A stretch of DNA of 64,000 bases, taken from JAGHAJ01 sp964559865 [NCBI: uncultured Synergistota bacterium] (GTDB lineage: Bacteria > Synergistota > JAGHAJ01). Every line of letters starts with the position of its first letter. The first letter of the stretch is position 1. Positions 17,192 through 24,782 of the stretch are shown piece after piece. A program made the position numbers and the translations under genes. The stretch lies in the NCBI GenBank assembly GCA_964559865.1, contig CAZLJD010000030.1:1-64000 (forward strand), written 5' to 3'. A model generated the notes under the pieces. That model had not been told where the DNA came from. It did not search any database and was given only the letters and a program-made list of their open reading frames with translations.

Positions 17192-18502
17192 TCAGGAGGT
17201 ACGCTTTAACCTTTTATTCAGCATAACTGCAATTACAATGACGACAAATGAGGCAAATAAACAGAGGGCAAAGCTCCACAGATAACCACGCAGGGGAAAG
17301 ATCCTCACGCCATTCACCACGGTGGGATTGGACATGTCCAAGACCTTACCCATAATCACCTGAAACACAGCCGCACCCGACATGGGAAATATGTTGTGTA
17401 TGCCCATAATCGTGCCGTAGTTCTGTCTTGGAGACAAGTCTGCAACGAGGGCAACCAGTGGAATGTTAGATATACCGGTATTCATCGACAAGACGAAAAA
17501 GAGTATCCCCAGCACGAAGGTGTGTGAAGACCCTGCAACCCACAGAAACGCCACCCAGCTTGCAGAATAGACGACTGCACCTACGAGGATCTGCCGCTGC
17601 TTGGAGTCTATGAAGAACCTATCCGCCAGCCAACCACCAAACATCTGGCCAACCATCATTCCCACCGCCATGATGAGCAACCACCCACCTATCGCAGCGT
17701 TGCTCATACCGTAAACGTGTGCCAAAAACGGACCTGCCCACAGCCCTTCAAACCCCATCAGCGTCCCGTAAAGCAGAAATATCATAAGCCCAAGCATGAG
17801 AAATGTCCTATCGTGAAACCATATGTAAAAGCCCCTCTTTATCGTGCTAAAGGCACTCTGATTTTCACCCTGAAACTCTTCGTTCATGCTCTCAAGCGGT
17901 GGAAAACCCATCTTCTCGGGTCTGTCTGCCACAAACCTGAAGTTCAGGAAAACGAGCGCAAGGGTAATCAACGCAACTATCAAAAAGGAGTTTCTCCAGC
18001 CAAAGTGAGACATCAGCACGATCAAAGGGGTAGCCGCGAGGAAGGCCCCGATGTTGCCAATCGAGACAGTCAAACCAACCATTCTGGCAAACTCAGATCT
18101 TCTGAACCAATACCTCAAAAGCTTCGCCAGTGGAACGAATGTGAACCCTGCACCAAGCCCTATGAGTGCCCTTCCAAACGCAACCATACCAAAAGATCCA
18201 GCCGCATAGGAGACGAGACAACCAGCAGCCATGCTCGAGGCAGAAAAGAGTATGAGCCTCTTGGGTCCAAGCGTGTCGGTGAACATGCCTGAGGGGATCT
18301 GCACGGCCGCATACATGTAAAAGTACAAAGAGCTCATTATACCCAAAACCGACCCCGTTATCACCCACTCTTTGGTAAACTCCTGTGCAAGTGCAGCAGG
18401 TGAGACCCGGTGAAAGTACACCAAAAAGTACACACCTGCCGTCAAGACATACACAATCCACCTATATCTTAGAAGCTCTTCCTTGCTGCGACTGGCAACC
18501 AC
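17192..18502 (-). CDS. MFS transporter
   Basis: A 436-residue secondary carrier with twelve predicted helices. Loop 2-3 carries the MFS signature (GMFTDTLGPKRLIL) and the matching loop 8-9 has GGWLADRFFIDSKQRQ. The N-terminal YFHRVSPAALAQEF segment resembles the glucarate/hexuronate and related anion-proton symporter branch, but the substrate is not certain. The GTG start at 18502 lies just after the M20 gene's stop, with AAGGGGTGA as its site, so the two genes are co-expressed. A pairing with an amidohydrolase suggests uptake of an acylated or amide compound, which is inference. Confidence 0.85.
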   Translation of the reverse strand: MVASRSKEELLRYRWIVYVLTAGVYFLVYFHRVSPAALAQEFTKEWVITGSVLGIMSSLYFYMYAAVQIPSGMFTDTLGPKRLILFSASSMAAGCLVSYAAGSFGMVAFGRALIGLGAGFTFVPLAKLLRYWFRRSEFARMVGLTVSIGNIGAFLAATPLIVLMSHFGWRNSFLIVALITLALVFLNFRFVADRPEKMGFPPLESMNEEFQGENQSAFSTIKRGFYIWFHDRTFLMLGLMIFLLYGTLMGFEGLWAGPFLAHVYGMSNAAIGGWLLIMAVGMMVGQMFGGWLADRFFIDSKQRQILVGAVVYSASWVAFLWVAGSSHTFVLGILFFVLSMNTGISNIPLVALVADLSPRQNYGTIMGIHNIFPMSGAAVFQVIMGKVLDMSNPTVVNGVRIFPLRGYLWSFALCLFASFVVIVIAVMLNKRLKRTS

Positions 18503-18506
18503 ACTA

Positions 18507-19670
18507 TCACCCCTTCAGATACTCGTACGCAAGAATGGTGTGTACAGCTGCCCCCCTGTACAGAACATCTTCATCTACATCAAACTTTGGGTGGTGATGG
18601 GGGTAAACTATACCTTTGGCCTCGTTTCTCGTGCCGAGGAAAAGAAACATGCTCTTCGTCTTCTTTCCGTAAAACGAGAAGTCCTCCCCGATCATCGTAA
18701 CATCTGGTTCGACAATCTCGCCTACATCGGAAAGGACACGCCTCGAAAACTCCGCAAGCCCTTCATCGTTTACGGTGGGTGGTGCCGGTTTGGAAACGAG
18801 CTTCAAGGTAGCCGTGCACCTCATGGAAGCGGCATACCCTTCGGTTATCTCTCTCATCCTGCCCACCACAAACTCCCTTACCCCCTCGTCAAGAGTCCGA
18901 ATGGTGCCAAGCATTCGGACCTCTTCCGGCACTATGTTAAAGGCCGAACCACCATTTATGCTGGTAACACTAACCACCACAGGCTCAGTGGCTGCAATCT
19001 CTCTTGTAACTATCTTCTGGTAAGCGTTCACAAGGTCAACGGCAACCGCTATCGGATCCACTGCCTTGTGAGGCTCTGCACCATGTCCGCCCCTACCCCT
19101 GATAGAGACCTCAAAAGAGTCAACCGACGCCAAAAGCGCACCCGATCTTATACCTATTACACCCGCAGGCATAGTTGCCCATATGTGCATACCAAACAGG
19201 GCATCTACATCGTCAACGACACCCGCATCTACCATCTTCTCTGCACCCCATCCCCCTTCCTCTGCGGGCTGGAAGATCAACTTCACCGTCCCGTTTATCT
19301 CCCCTCTAATATTAGAGAGTATCCGTGCAGCACCAAGAAGCATAGCAGTATGGGCATCGTGCCCACAGGCATGCATCTTGCCCTCTACCTTGGAGGCATA
19401 CGGCTTACCAGTCTCCTCCTTTATAGGCAAGGCATCCATGTCCGCTCTGAGTGCAACCACACCACCACTGCCCTCCCCCTTCAACACCCCAACTACTCCA
19501 GTGCCAACCACCCGTTGCACATCGTAACCATACTTCTTCAACTCGCTCTCCACAACACCAGCAGTCCTGTTCTCCTCCCACCTCAACTCCGGATACATGT
19601 GAAAGTCTCTCCTCATCTCTACTATGTAGTCCTGCATCTCCTTTGCCATCTCCAATATTCTATCCTTCAA
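18507..19670 (-). CDS. M20D-family amidohydrolase / carboxypeptidase
   Basis: A zinc- or manganese-dependent hydrolase of 387 residues that removes N-acyl groups from amino acids or similar amides. Metal-binding motifs are HACGHDAH (about residue 100), PAEEGGWGAEKM (about residue 135, catalytic Glu pair), MHIWATMPAG and the C-terminal YPHHHPKFDVDE. A dimerisation domain (about residues 180-295) contains GRGGHGAEPHKAVDPI. The TTG start at 19670 has AAAGGAGGG seven bases upstream. Relatives include IAA-amino-acid hydrolases and thermostable carboxypeptidases. The true substrate is unknown. It is translationally adjacent to the MFS gene. Confidence 0.9.
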   Translation of the reverse strand: MKDRILEMAKEMQDYIVEMRRDFHMYPELRWEENRTAGVVESELKKYGYDVQRVVGTGVVGVLKGEGSGGVVALRADMDALPIKEETGKPYASKVEGKMHACGHDAHTAMLLGAARILSNIRGEINGTVKLIFQPAEEGGWGAEKMVDAGVVDDVDALFGMHIWATMPAGVIGIRSGALLASVDSFEVSIRGRGGHGAEPHKAVDPIAVAVDLVNAYQKIVTREIAATEPVVVSVTSINGGSAFNIVPEEVRMLGTIRTLDEGVREFVVGRMREITEGYAASMRCTATLKLVSKPAPPTVNDEGLAEFSRRVLSDVGEIVEPDVTMIGEDFSFYGKKTKSMFLFLGTRNEAKGIVYPHHHPKFDVDEDVLYRGAAVHTILAYEYLKG

Positions 19671-19685
19671 CGAAAACCCTCCTTT

Positions 19686-21314
19686 TCACAGAGATTTCAA
19701 CAGGGGCGGTATTACCTGCTTCTTTCTCGAAACGACACCCGGAAGCCTTACACTATCACCCTCAAACGGGATACCAAACGCCTTTTCAACCAGTCTCCTC
19801 TTTCCAACCACCACCAACTCGGTAAACTCCTCAACCACATCGGTGACCATGAGCAAGAACAATACATAACCCCTTTCTTCCGCAAGCCTTTCCATCTCCA
19901 TCTTAACCTCGCCGTGCATGGAAAGAACGCTATTCGTATCCACGACCTCCACCTGAGATATCGCAATCGTCCCCTTAGGAGTCCTGAGCTCCTTCATGTC
20001 CATTGACAGGATCTCCTTCACAGAGAGACTACTTAAGTCCACCTTTGCCCGGTAGAGTTCCACCCCCAAGTCGTTCGGGGCAATACCCACGATACCAGAG
20101 AGCTCCTCCACTGCAACTTTGTCCTTCTGCGTGGTTGTAGGAGACCTTAAAATCATAGTATCAGACAGTATCGCCGAGAGCATGATCCCTGCTATCCCCT
20201 TGGTAGGCTTAACACCGCTCAGTTTAAACAGCCCCCAGATGATAGTAGAAGTGCACCCCACAGGTTCTACATAGGCAGTTATGGGCTTGTCTGTCTGCAC
20301 ATCACCCAAGCGATGGTGGTCCACTATCTCCAGTATCTCTGCGTCCTCTATGCCATCTACAGCCTGCGAAAGCTCCGAGTGATCCACCAGAATCACACGC
20401 TTTTTCTTAGGGTTTATAAGGTCATGTCTGGTAATTATGCCTTCAACCATCATGTCTTGTCCAACGACAATGGCAACGCCGTCTCTGTCCTCCATGAGCT
20501 CGTCCGCAAACTCCTTTAAAAGGGCATCCTTCCCAACAGTGAGGGGGTTCTGCTTGGCAACTCTAACCGCAGGTGTGCTCAATCTCAGCAACCTGCTCGC
20601 TATGTAAGTAGTGTGATCCGTCAGCAAGACGGCAACTCCCCTTTCACTCGCCTCCTTCAAAAGCTCACCTGAAGGGCTTACGCCACCGGTAACAACGAGA
20701 CAACTTGCCCCCATCGAAATAGCAACCTTCTGAATGTCCTCCCTGTCTCCAACTATCAGAATATCCCCTCTCTTCAAGTGAGTCTTCACCATCTCCACGG
20801 ACATTGCACCTACCATCAACCTGCCACACAGAGACCAGTCGGGCTTACCGACCAGCAACTTCGCATTTATACCCCTTTGCACATCCGATATCTTCGGACA
20901 CTCAGAGCCAAAGGAGAAGTTTTGAAGCTCCTGCAGGAAACTCTGCGCTATCCCACGCTCCGTAACAACGCCAAGAAGTCTGCCACAATCGTCCACTATA
21001 GGTACATCACGGATGTGACGCTCAAGCATGAGAGTCCCGACCTCATACAGAGTAGCACTCCTTCCGGCAACCACCGGGTTAACCGTCATTGCATCCTTCA
21101 CCTGAATGTACACATGCTCCAACAGGATCGGTTTTTGAACGCCAAACTTAGAAAGGACATACGCCGCCTCGCTGCTCAACTCTCCAAGCCTTGCAGGTAC
21201 ATACTCAAATTCGTGGTTAATCGCATTTTTCAAGTAGGCATAAGAGATAGCAGAGGCTATGCTGTCCGTATCAGGACGCCTATGCCCTACAACATACACA
21301 ACATCTTTACTCAA
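19686..21314 (-). CDS. manganese-dependent inorganic pyrophosphatase with CBS and DRTGG domains
   Basis: Family II pyrophosphatase of 542 residues, hydrolysing pyrophosphate in the cytoplasm under adenine-nucleotide control. The DHH domain is split. VGHRRPDTDSIASAI opens it (about residue 8), then two CBS motifs (about 65-120 and 245-300) enclose a DRTGG-like domain. The sequence resumes with DHSELSQAVDGIEDAEILEIVDHHRLG and VGCTSTIIW. A DHHA2 domain closes the protein, with SRKKQVIPPL as the usual substrate-binding tail. The TTG at 21314 has GGGAGG eight bases upstream, whereas the longer frame to 21347 has no site and adds residues not typical of the family. Confidence 0.92.
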   Translation of the reverse strand: MSKDVVYVVGHRRPDTDSIASAISYAYLKNAINHEFEYVPARLGELSSEAAYVLSKFGVQKPILLEHVYIQVKDAMTVNPVVAGRSATLYEVGTLMLERHIRDVPIVDDCGRLLGVVTERGIAQSFLQELQNFSFGSECPKISDVQRGINAKLLVGKPDWSLCGRLMVGAMSVEMVKTHLKRGDILIVGDREDIQKVAISMGASCLVVTGGVSPSGELLKEASERGVAVLLTDHTTYIASRLLRLSTPAVRVAKQNPLTVGKDALLKEFADELMEDRDGVAIVVGQDMMVEGIITRHDLINPKKKRVILVDHSELSQAVDGIEDAEILEIVDHHRLGDVQTDKPITAYVEPVGCTSTIIWGLFKLSGVKPTKGIAGIMLSAILSDTMILRSPTTTQKDKVAVEELSGIVGIAPNDLGVELYRAKVDLSSLSVKEILSMDMKELRTPKGTIAISQVEVVDTNSVLSMHGEVKMEMERLAEERGYVLFLLMVTDVVEEFTELVVVGKRRLVEKAFGIPFEGDSVRLPGVVSRKKQVIPPLLKSL

Positions 21315-21365
21315 GCCCAAAACCTCCCCTAAAAGGGTAACAAACACGCTTATTATACCACAAAC

Positions 21366-21854
21366 TTACTCCTTTAAAAGCCTTTCCATAGCCAATCCGG
21401 AGACAACGGCATAGCATATTATAAGCACAACGGAAACCACGACGAACTCCCAGCCCAAGAATGTTGCAGCATAGGGGAGCCACGGCGTCTTAACTGCAAA
21501 TGTGCCAACCAACGCCACCACAACAGCGACACGCGCCCCCTTGTCCATGAAGGTCTTAAACATGGGGAACATCGCCCACATGGGTCCAACGATCACGGTC
21601 CCCAAGACAACTGCAATGATTATCCCTTTTATGCCTGAATTCTTCCCCATAAACCTCTGTATAAACCTTGGAGAGAGAAAAGCGCCAAGAAAGGTAGAAA
21701 GGAACACTACAGACGCAAATATCGGCAGCATCCTCACAAAGAGCCTTATCCCCAACAAAAATGCATGCCACACCCTTCCCGGATACAGGAGAGATAGTGA
21801 AATATATAACAATAAAACAAAGAGTTCAAACCAGTGTTCCCTCACCAGCTTCAA
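21366..21854 (-). CDS. predicted permease half, YraQ/ArsP (PF03773)-like
   Basis: A 162-residue membrane protein with four or five helices. The segment VVLGTVIVGPMWAMFPMFKTFMDKGARVAVVVALVG carries the Gly-Pro motif of the YraQ/ArsP permease family, whose usual members of about 300 residues contain two such halves. The neighbouring gene 21851-22357 encodes the other half, overlapping by 4 bases, so the two products probably pair into one transporter. It is the last gene of a PadR-led cassette. The solute is unknown. Confidence 0.7.
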   Translation of the reverse strand: MKLVREHWFELFVLLLYISLSLLYPGRVWHAFLLGIRLFVRMLPIFASVVFLSTFLGAFLSPRFIQRFMGKNSGIKGIIIAVVLGTVIVGPMWAMFPMFKTFMDKGARVAVVVALVGTFAVKTPWLPYAATFLGWEFVVVSVVLIICYAVVSGLAMERLLKE

Positions 21855-22357
21855 AACAGACCACCCGTAAGGACGAGAGATGTAAGGAGGCCCATGACCA
21901 CTGCTCCAATGAAGGCAAACACATTCCTCAGAAGTGCAAACCTACCACCAAACACCGATATTTCAAAGGGCACCACCGTAACGCCAAGCATGACCCAGCT
22001 ATACAGAAATGCAGCAACAGCGGACAGAGCAGCCCCTTTGTACAGAAGCATCGCCCCCAACGGATAGGATGTGGCAACCGGACCCATCATGACAGCACCC
22101 ATAAAGACAGAGAGCAGAACAGAGAGTATCCCCTTTCCACTACCAACCACAGATGCAACGACCTCCTTAGGCACAAAGACATCAAACAGTCCGATGAGAA
22201 GAAAGATCGCAAGTATCATCGGTATCCTCTTGAGAAACTGGACAAACCCCTTCTTCATCGCCGAAGCGGTCTCCCCTCTCCTTTTGGCAAACATGTAAAG
22301 ATAAAGGCAGAACACAACCACTCCGTAAACGAGTCCTCCAAGCATCTGCAAACCCAT
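21851..22357 (-). CDS. predicted permease half, YraQ/ArsP (PF03773)-like
   Basis: A membrane protein of about 168 residues, the N-terminal-half counterpart of 21366-21854. It carries FMGAVMMGPVATSYPLGAMLLYKGAALSAVAAFLYSW, the same Gly-Pro helix-break motif. The exact start is uncertain. ATG 22357 is only three bases after GGGAGG, so the TTG at 22351 may be the one used. It is co-transcribed with the DUF5320-type genes upstream. Confidence 0.7.
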   Translation of the reverse strand: MGLQMLGGLVYGVVVFCLYLYMFAKRRGETASAMKKGFVQFLKRIPMILAIFLLIGLFDVFVPKEVVASVVGSGKGILSVLLSVFMGAVMMGPVATSYPLGAMLLYKGAALSAVAAFLYSWVMLGVTVVPFEISVFGGRFALLRNVFAFIGAVVMGLLTSLVLTGGLF

Positions 22358-22411
22358 CAACCTCCCAAAATAAAAAATACAGGGAGGCAGATGCCTCCCT
22401 GACCTAAGGGC

Positions 22412-22642
22412 TTACCACCAGCCCCAACCTCTACGCCAACCGAAACCTCTGCCCCAGCCAAAGCCTCTACCCCAACCGTATCCGAAGCCTCTGCCCCAGC
22501 CATAACGGTAAGGTAGATAACCATAGCCGTAGTAAGGTGCAGGGTATCCGTAACGACCACGATAGTAAGCACCACACGGACCCAATCCCCTACCCGTCAT
22601 AGGTCCAAGACCAGCGGGACCCGTTCCATCAAATGCAGGCAT
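22412..22642 (-). CDS. small Gly/aromatic-rich protein, DUF5320-like
   Basis: A 76-residue protein beginning MPAFDGTGPAGLGPMTGRG, the recognisable N-terminus of DUF5320 proteins. It then becomes a run of Gly, Tyr, Trp and Arg with repeated WGRGFG units. ATG 22642 is eight bases after GGGAGG. A GTG two codons earlier is too close. Function unknown. It is encoded between a second protein of the same kind and a permease pair. Confidence 0.8.
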   Translation of the reverse strand: MPAFDGTGPAGLGPMTGRGLGPCGAYYRGRYGYPAPYYGYGYLPYRYGWGRGFGYGWGRGFGWGRGFGWRRGWGWW

Positions 22643-22647
22643 CTTCA

Positions 22648-22857
22648 CTACCTCCCTTCCCTTTCTATTTCCTCAAGTCTTCTGTTTACTGCAGCCAGCT
22701 CTTCCTCCAAGTATGCCTTGTAGTCCAAAAGATACTGCCTCTCTTCCTCTGGAGACGGCCTGTAGTAAGGACCCGGACCATATCCCCATCCAGGGCCAAA
22801 TCCCCAACCGTATCCTCCAAATCCATATGGGCCATAGCCCCATCCTCTACCCCACAT
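22648..22857 (-). CDS. small Gly/Trp/Tyr-rich protein with C-terminal coiled coil
   Basis: A 69-residue protein. Residues 1-32 are almost entirely Gly, Tyr, Trp, Phe and Pro. Residues 34-69 form a charged amphipathic helix (EEERQYLLDYKAYLEEEL then NRRLEEIERE) likely to oligomerise. This low-complexity-plus-helix layout is seen in DUF5320 proteins. The ATG has GGGAGG eight bases upstream. The gene lies between the padR gene and the first-mentioned small protein gene, with 5-15 base gaps. No function can be assigned. Confidence 0.8.
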   Translation of the reverse strand: MWGRGWGYGPYGFGGYGWGFGPGWGYGPGPYYRPSPEEERQYLLDYKAYLEEELAAVNRRLEEIEREGR

Positions 22858-22872
22858 CTCTAACACCTCCCT

Positions 22873-23223
22873 TCAACGCTCAAAGGCGTCTATAAACCTG
22901 TCTATCTCTTGCCTCAACGCCTTCATCTCTTCCACAACACCGTACAGATACTCCATACCGTAAGGCGTGATACTGTACACCCGCTTTGCAGGTCCACCAC
23001 CACTAACATCCCACGCCGAAGTTACCAATCCCATCTGCTCCATCATGCGCAGCTGTCTGTACAAACCCCCAACACTGCCCGGACTCCCCCACGCAAGACC
23101 ATCTCTTGCAAGCCTGTCCAATATCTCATACCCGTGAACAGGCCCATCCTTCAAAACCCTCAATATGTAAGCCATAAGCCACCAACCTTTTCCAAAACCG
23201 AGCCCAAAGCCTCTACGCCTCAC
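22873..23223 (-). CDS. PadR-family transcriptional regulator
   Basis: A 116-residue winged-helix repressor. LKDGPVHGYEILDRLARDGLAWGSPGSVGGLYRQLRMMEQMGLVTSAWDVSGGGPAKRVYSITPYGMEYL covers the PadR fold with its typical HGYEI, the Y-R-x-L recognition helix and the wing with G-P-x-K-R-x-Y. A C-terminal helix would mediate dimerisation. The Gly-rich N-terminus (RRRGFGLGFGKGWW) echoes the small proteins encoded downstream. The GTG start is weakly supported by its ribosome-binding site. It leads the small-protein and permease cassette and probably represses it. Confidence 0.88.
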   Translation of the reverse strand: MRRRGFGLGFGKGWWLMAYILRVLKDGPVHGYEILDRLARDGLAWGSPGSVGGLYRQLRMMEQMGLVTSAWDVSGGGPAKRVYSITPYGMEYLYGVVEEMKALRQEIDRFIDAFER

Positions 23224-23224
23224 A

Positions 23225-23289
23225 TATATTCACTTCTTTCTTATATTCATTTTGCATATATATTATACTACTATGTGAAGCGATGTCAA
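23225..23289 (-). promoter_or_regulatory. promoter and candidate PadR binding repeats
   Basis: On the minus strand TTGACA (23284-23289), 16 bases and TATAAT (23262-23267) form a strong promoter for the padR cassette. Two direct copies of TGAATATA (minus strand, 23242-23249 and 23225-23232, 17 bases apart) lie between the -10 box and the GTG start, together with an ATATATATGC stretch. This is a plausible autoregulatory site. Confidence 0.7.
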
Positions 23290-23305
23290 TACCCTTTTAA
23301 GTTAC

Positions 23306-23334
23306 TTGCCAAATCCAGTTAAAAGATGTAAAAT
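23306..23334 (+). promoter_or_regulatory. promoter of the chemoreceptor-like gene
   Basis: TTGCCA, a 17-base spacer and TAAAAT precede the TTG start at 23366 by about 30 bases. It is divergent from the padR promoter. Confidence 0.65.
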
Positions 23335-23365
23335 ATCTTAAAATGGGGAGGAGGGGGGAAGAGTC

Positions 23366-24124
23366 TTGGATATCGAGAAGGTAGCTGGCAAACGGGAAAT
23401 CAGTAACATCCTCGGTATGCTTTCTGAGGCTATCAACTGTGCAGTATGGCTGGCAACGGGAAACACCGAAACCATCGAAAGGGTTGGGGAGCTGCGTGGG
23501 ACTGAGAAACAGAAAGATGCCATAGCTACACTATTCAGCACGAGGATATTCACGGAAGAGTGCCTACCGCTGAGGTTGGACGCAAGGAGCAGGGCACTTG
23601 AGGAAAAGAGCACGATAGTTTACAAGAACAGCGTGGGATTTTACGCATTCATATCCCCCATATTCGATAGCGAAGGGGAGTTCGTAGGATTCTTAGAAGG
23701 GGACTTCGCAAAGGCAAAGGAGCTTGACGAGGAGTACAAAAACCTCATCTCCGAGAAGGCTTCCAAGTATGGTTTCCCCGCACAGAGACTGCTGGACCTG
23801 TTGGAAGACGAGAAACTACAGGATAAGGAGTGCATGAGAGCCACCGTAAACATCGCAGCAGAGAGCATAAGGCTCTACATATCGCTGTCCGCAAGCTCTG
23901 GAGACTTCTACGCAAAGCTCTACAGCATAGGTAACGGAATAAGAAGGATAGCAAAGAATATACAGGTTTTGGGTATAAACGCTGCCATAGAAGCTGCAAG
24001 ACTCGGAGAAGAGGGGACTGGTTTTGCCGTGGTTGCAGGGGAGATCAAAAAAGTTGGGGATTACGTCTTCTCACAGGTGGACGAACTCGAAAAGCTCATC
24101 GCAGACTACAAGAAGGAGTCCTAA
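23366..24124 (+). CDS. soluble protein with short chemoreceptor signalling (MA) domain
   Basis: A 252-residue protein with no membrane segment or HAMP domain. The C-terminus (about residues 195-245) contains NIQVLGINAAIEAARLGEEGTGFAVVAGEIKKV, the hairpin tip that binds CheA/CheW in methyl-accepting chemotaxis proteins, but the long methylation helices are missing. The first 150 residues look like a small ligand-binding domain. VGFYAFISPIFDSEGEFVGFLEGDF resembles the strand-turn of PocR/GAF-type sensors, but I cannot name it securely. The TTG start follows a GGAGGGGGGAAG site. No other chemotaxis genes are nearby. It is convergent with queH, overlapping by 4 bases. Confidence 0.75.
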   Translation: MDIEKVAGKREISNILGMLSEAINCAVWLATGNTETIERVGELRGTEKQKDAIATLFSTRIFTEECLPLRLDARSRALEEKSTIVYKNSVGFYAFISPIFDSEGEFVGFLEGDFAKAKELDEEYKNLISEKASKYGFPAQRLLDLLEDEKLQDKECMRATVNIAAESIRLYISLSASSGDFYAKLYSIGNGIRRIAKNIQVLGINAAIEAARLGEEGTGFAVVAGEIKKVGDYVFSQVDELEKLIADYKKES

Positions 24125-24657
24125 CGGCTAAATATACAGCCACAGTAATTCTGCCTGTAAAGACCCAGGAGACGGCTCAACTGGACGCTCTTCTTAAAAC
24201 CGTCCTTTTTCCTGAACACATAAGGGAGGTAGCTGATGCCATACTGCGTGCCTACGATGTTGCCTATGGTATTTATTGCACTTACATCTTTGTGAGGACT
24301 AATCGTGAGTGTAGTTGTAAACAGGGAAATGCCCTTTTCCACTGCAACCCGGGCTGCCGACCGAAGCTGAAGGAAGAAACAAACCCTGCACCTTCTTCCT
24401 CCTTCCGGTTCGTCCCGTAGAATAGCAGTCTTTTTCAACCATGCAGATGGTTCGTACCTCCCAACTATCAGGGGAATGCCCCACCTGTCTGCAAGTGAAT
24501 ACAGTGCCGCAAGTCTTCGTCTATACTCGTAAACGGGGTGAATGTTCGATCCGTAGAAGTAACCTACTACCTCGTACTCCCTGCTAAGAAGGACATAGGG
24601 GACGGTGGCATCAGGTGCACAGCAGATGTGGAGCAATACCCTTTTTTTCCTTGACAA
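24121..24657 (-). CDS. queH: epoxyqueuosine reductase QueH
   Basis: Performs the last step of queuosine synthesis in tRNA, reducing epoxyqueuosine to queuosine. It is the iron-sulfur alternative to QueG. The 178-residue product has the DUF208/QueH cysteine set: HICCAPD at residues 10-16, GRRCRVCF near 93 and YCGCIF at the C-terminus, plus the SPHKD segment. The TTG start at 24657 has GGGGG eight bases upstream. Its first codons overlap the -35 box of the divergent tRNA-Leu promoter. Confidence 0.9.
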   Translation of the reverse strand: MSRKKRVLLHICCAPDATVPYVLLSREYEVVGYFYGSNIHPVYEYRRRLAALYSLADRWGIPLIVGRYEPSAWLKKTAILRDEPEGGRRCRVCFFLQLRSAARVAVEKGISLFTTTLTISPHKDVSAINTIGNIVGTQYGISYLPYVFRKKDGFKKSVQLSRLLGLYRQNYCGCIFSR

Positions 24658-24679
24658 ACATAAGACCCCCTATTATAAT
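24651..24679 (+). promoter_or_regulatory. consensus promoter of tRNA-Leu
   Basis: TTGACA (24651-24656), 17 bases and TATAAT (24674-24679) match the consensus at every position and place the start of transcription just before the tRNA at 24689. The -35 box lies inside the first codons of queH on the other strand. Confidence 0.88.
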
Positions 24680-24688
24680 TTAAGATGA

Positions 24689-24776
24689 GCCGAGGTGGCG
24701 GAATTGGCAGACGCACTGGACTCAAAATCCAGCGAACCTCTGGTTCATGCCGGTTCGACTCCGGCCCTCGGCACCA
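24689..24776 (+). tRNA. tRNA-Leu (anticodon CAA)
   Basis: The 88-base gene folds as a class II tRNA. The acceptor arm GCCGAGG/CCTCGGC has discriminator A and an encoded CCA end. The D-loop contains GGCAGACGC, the anticodon stem CTGGA/TCCAG encloses CTCAAAA with anticodon CAA, and a long variable arm precedes the T arm CCGGTTCGACTCCGG. It reads UUG codons. glmS is convergent and ends only six bases downstream. Confidence 0.97.
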
Positions 24777-24782
24777 TCTTTA

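Noticed and set aside
18483-20006. 507-codon plus-strand frame antisense to the MFS/M20/pyrophosphatase genes
   Set aside because: Shadow of three real genes; no recognisable domain.
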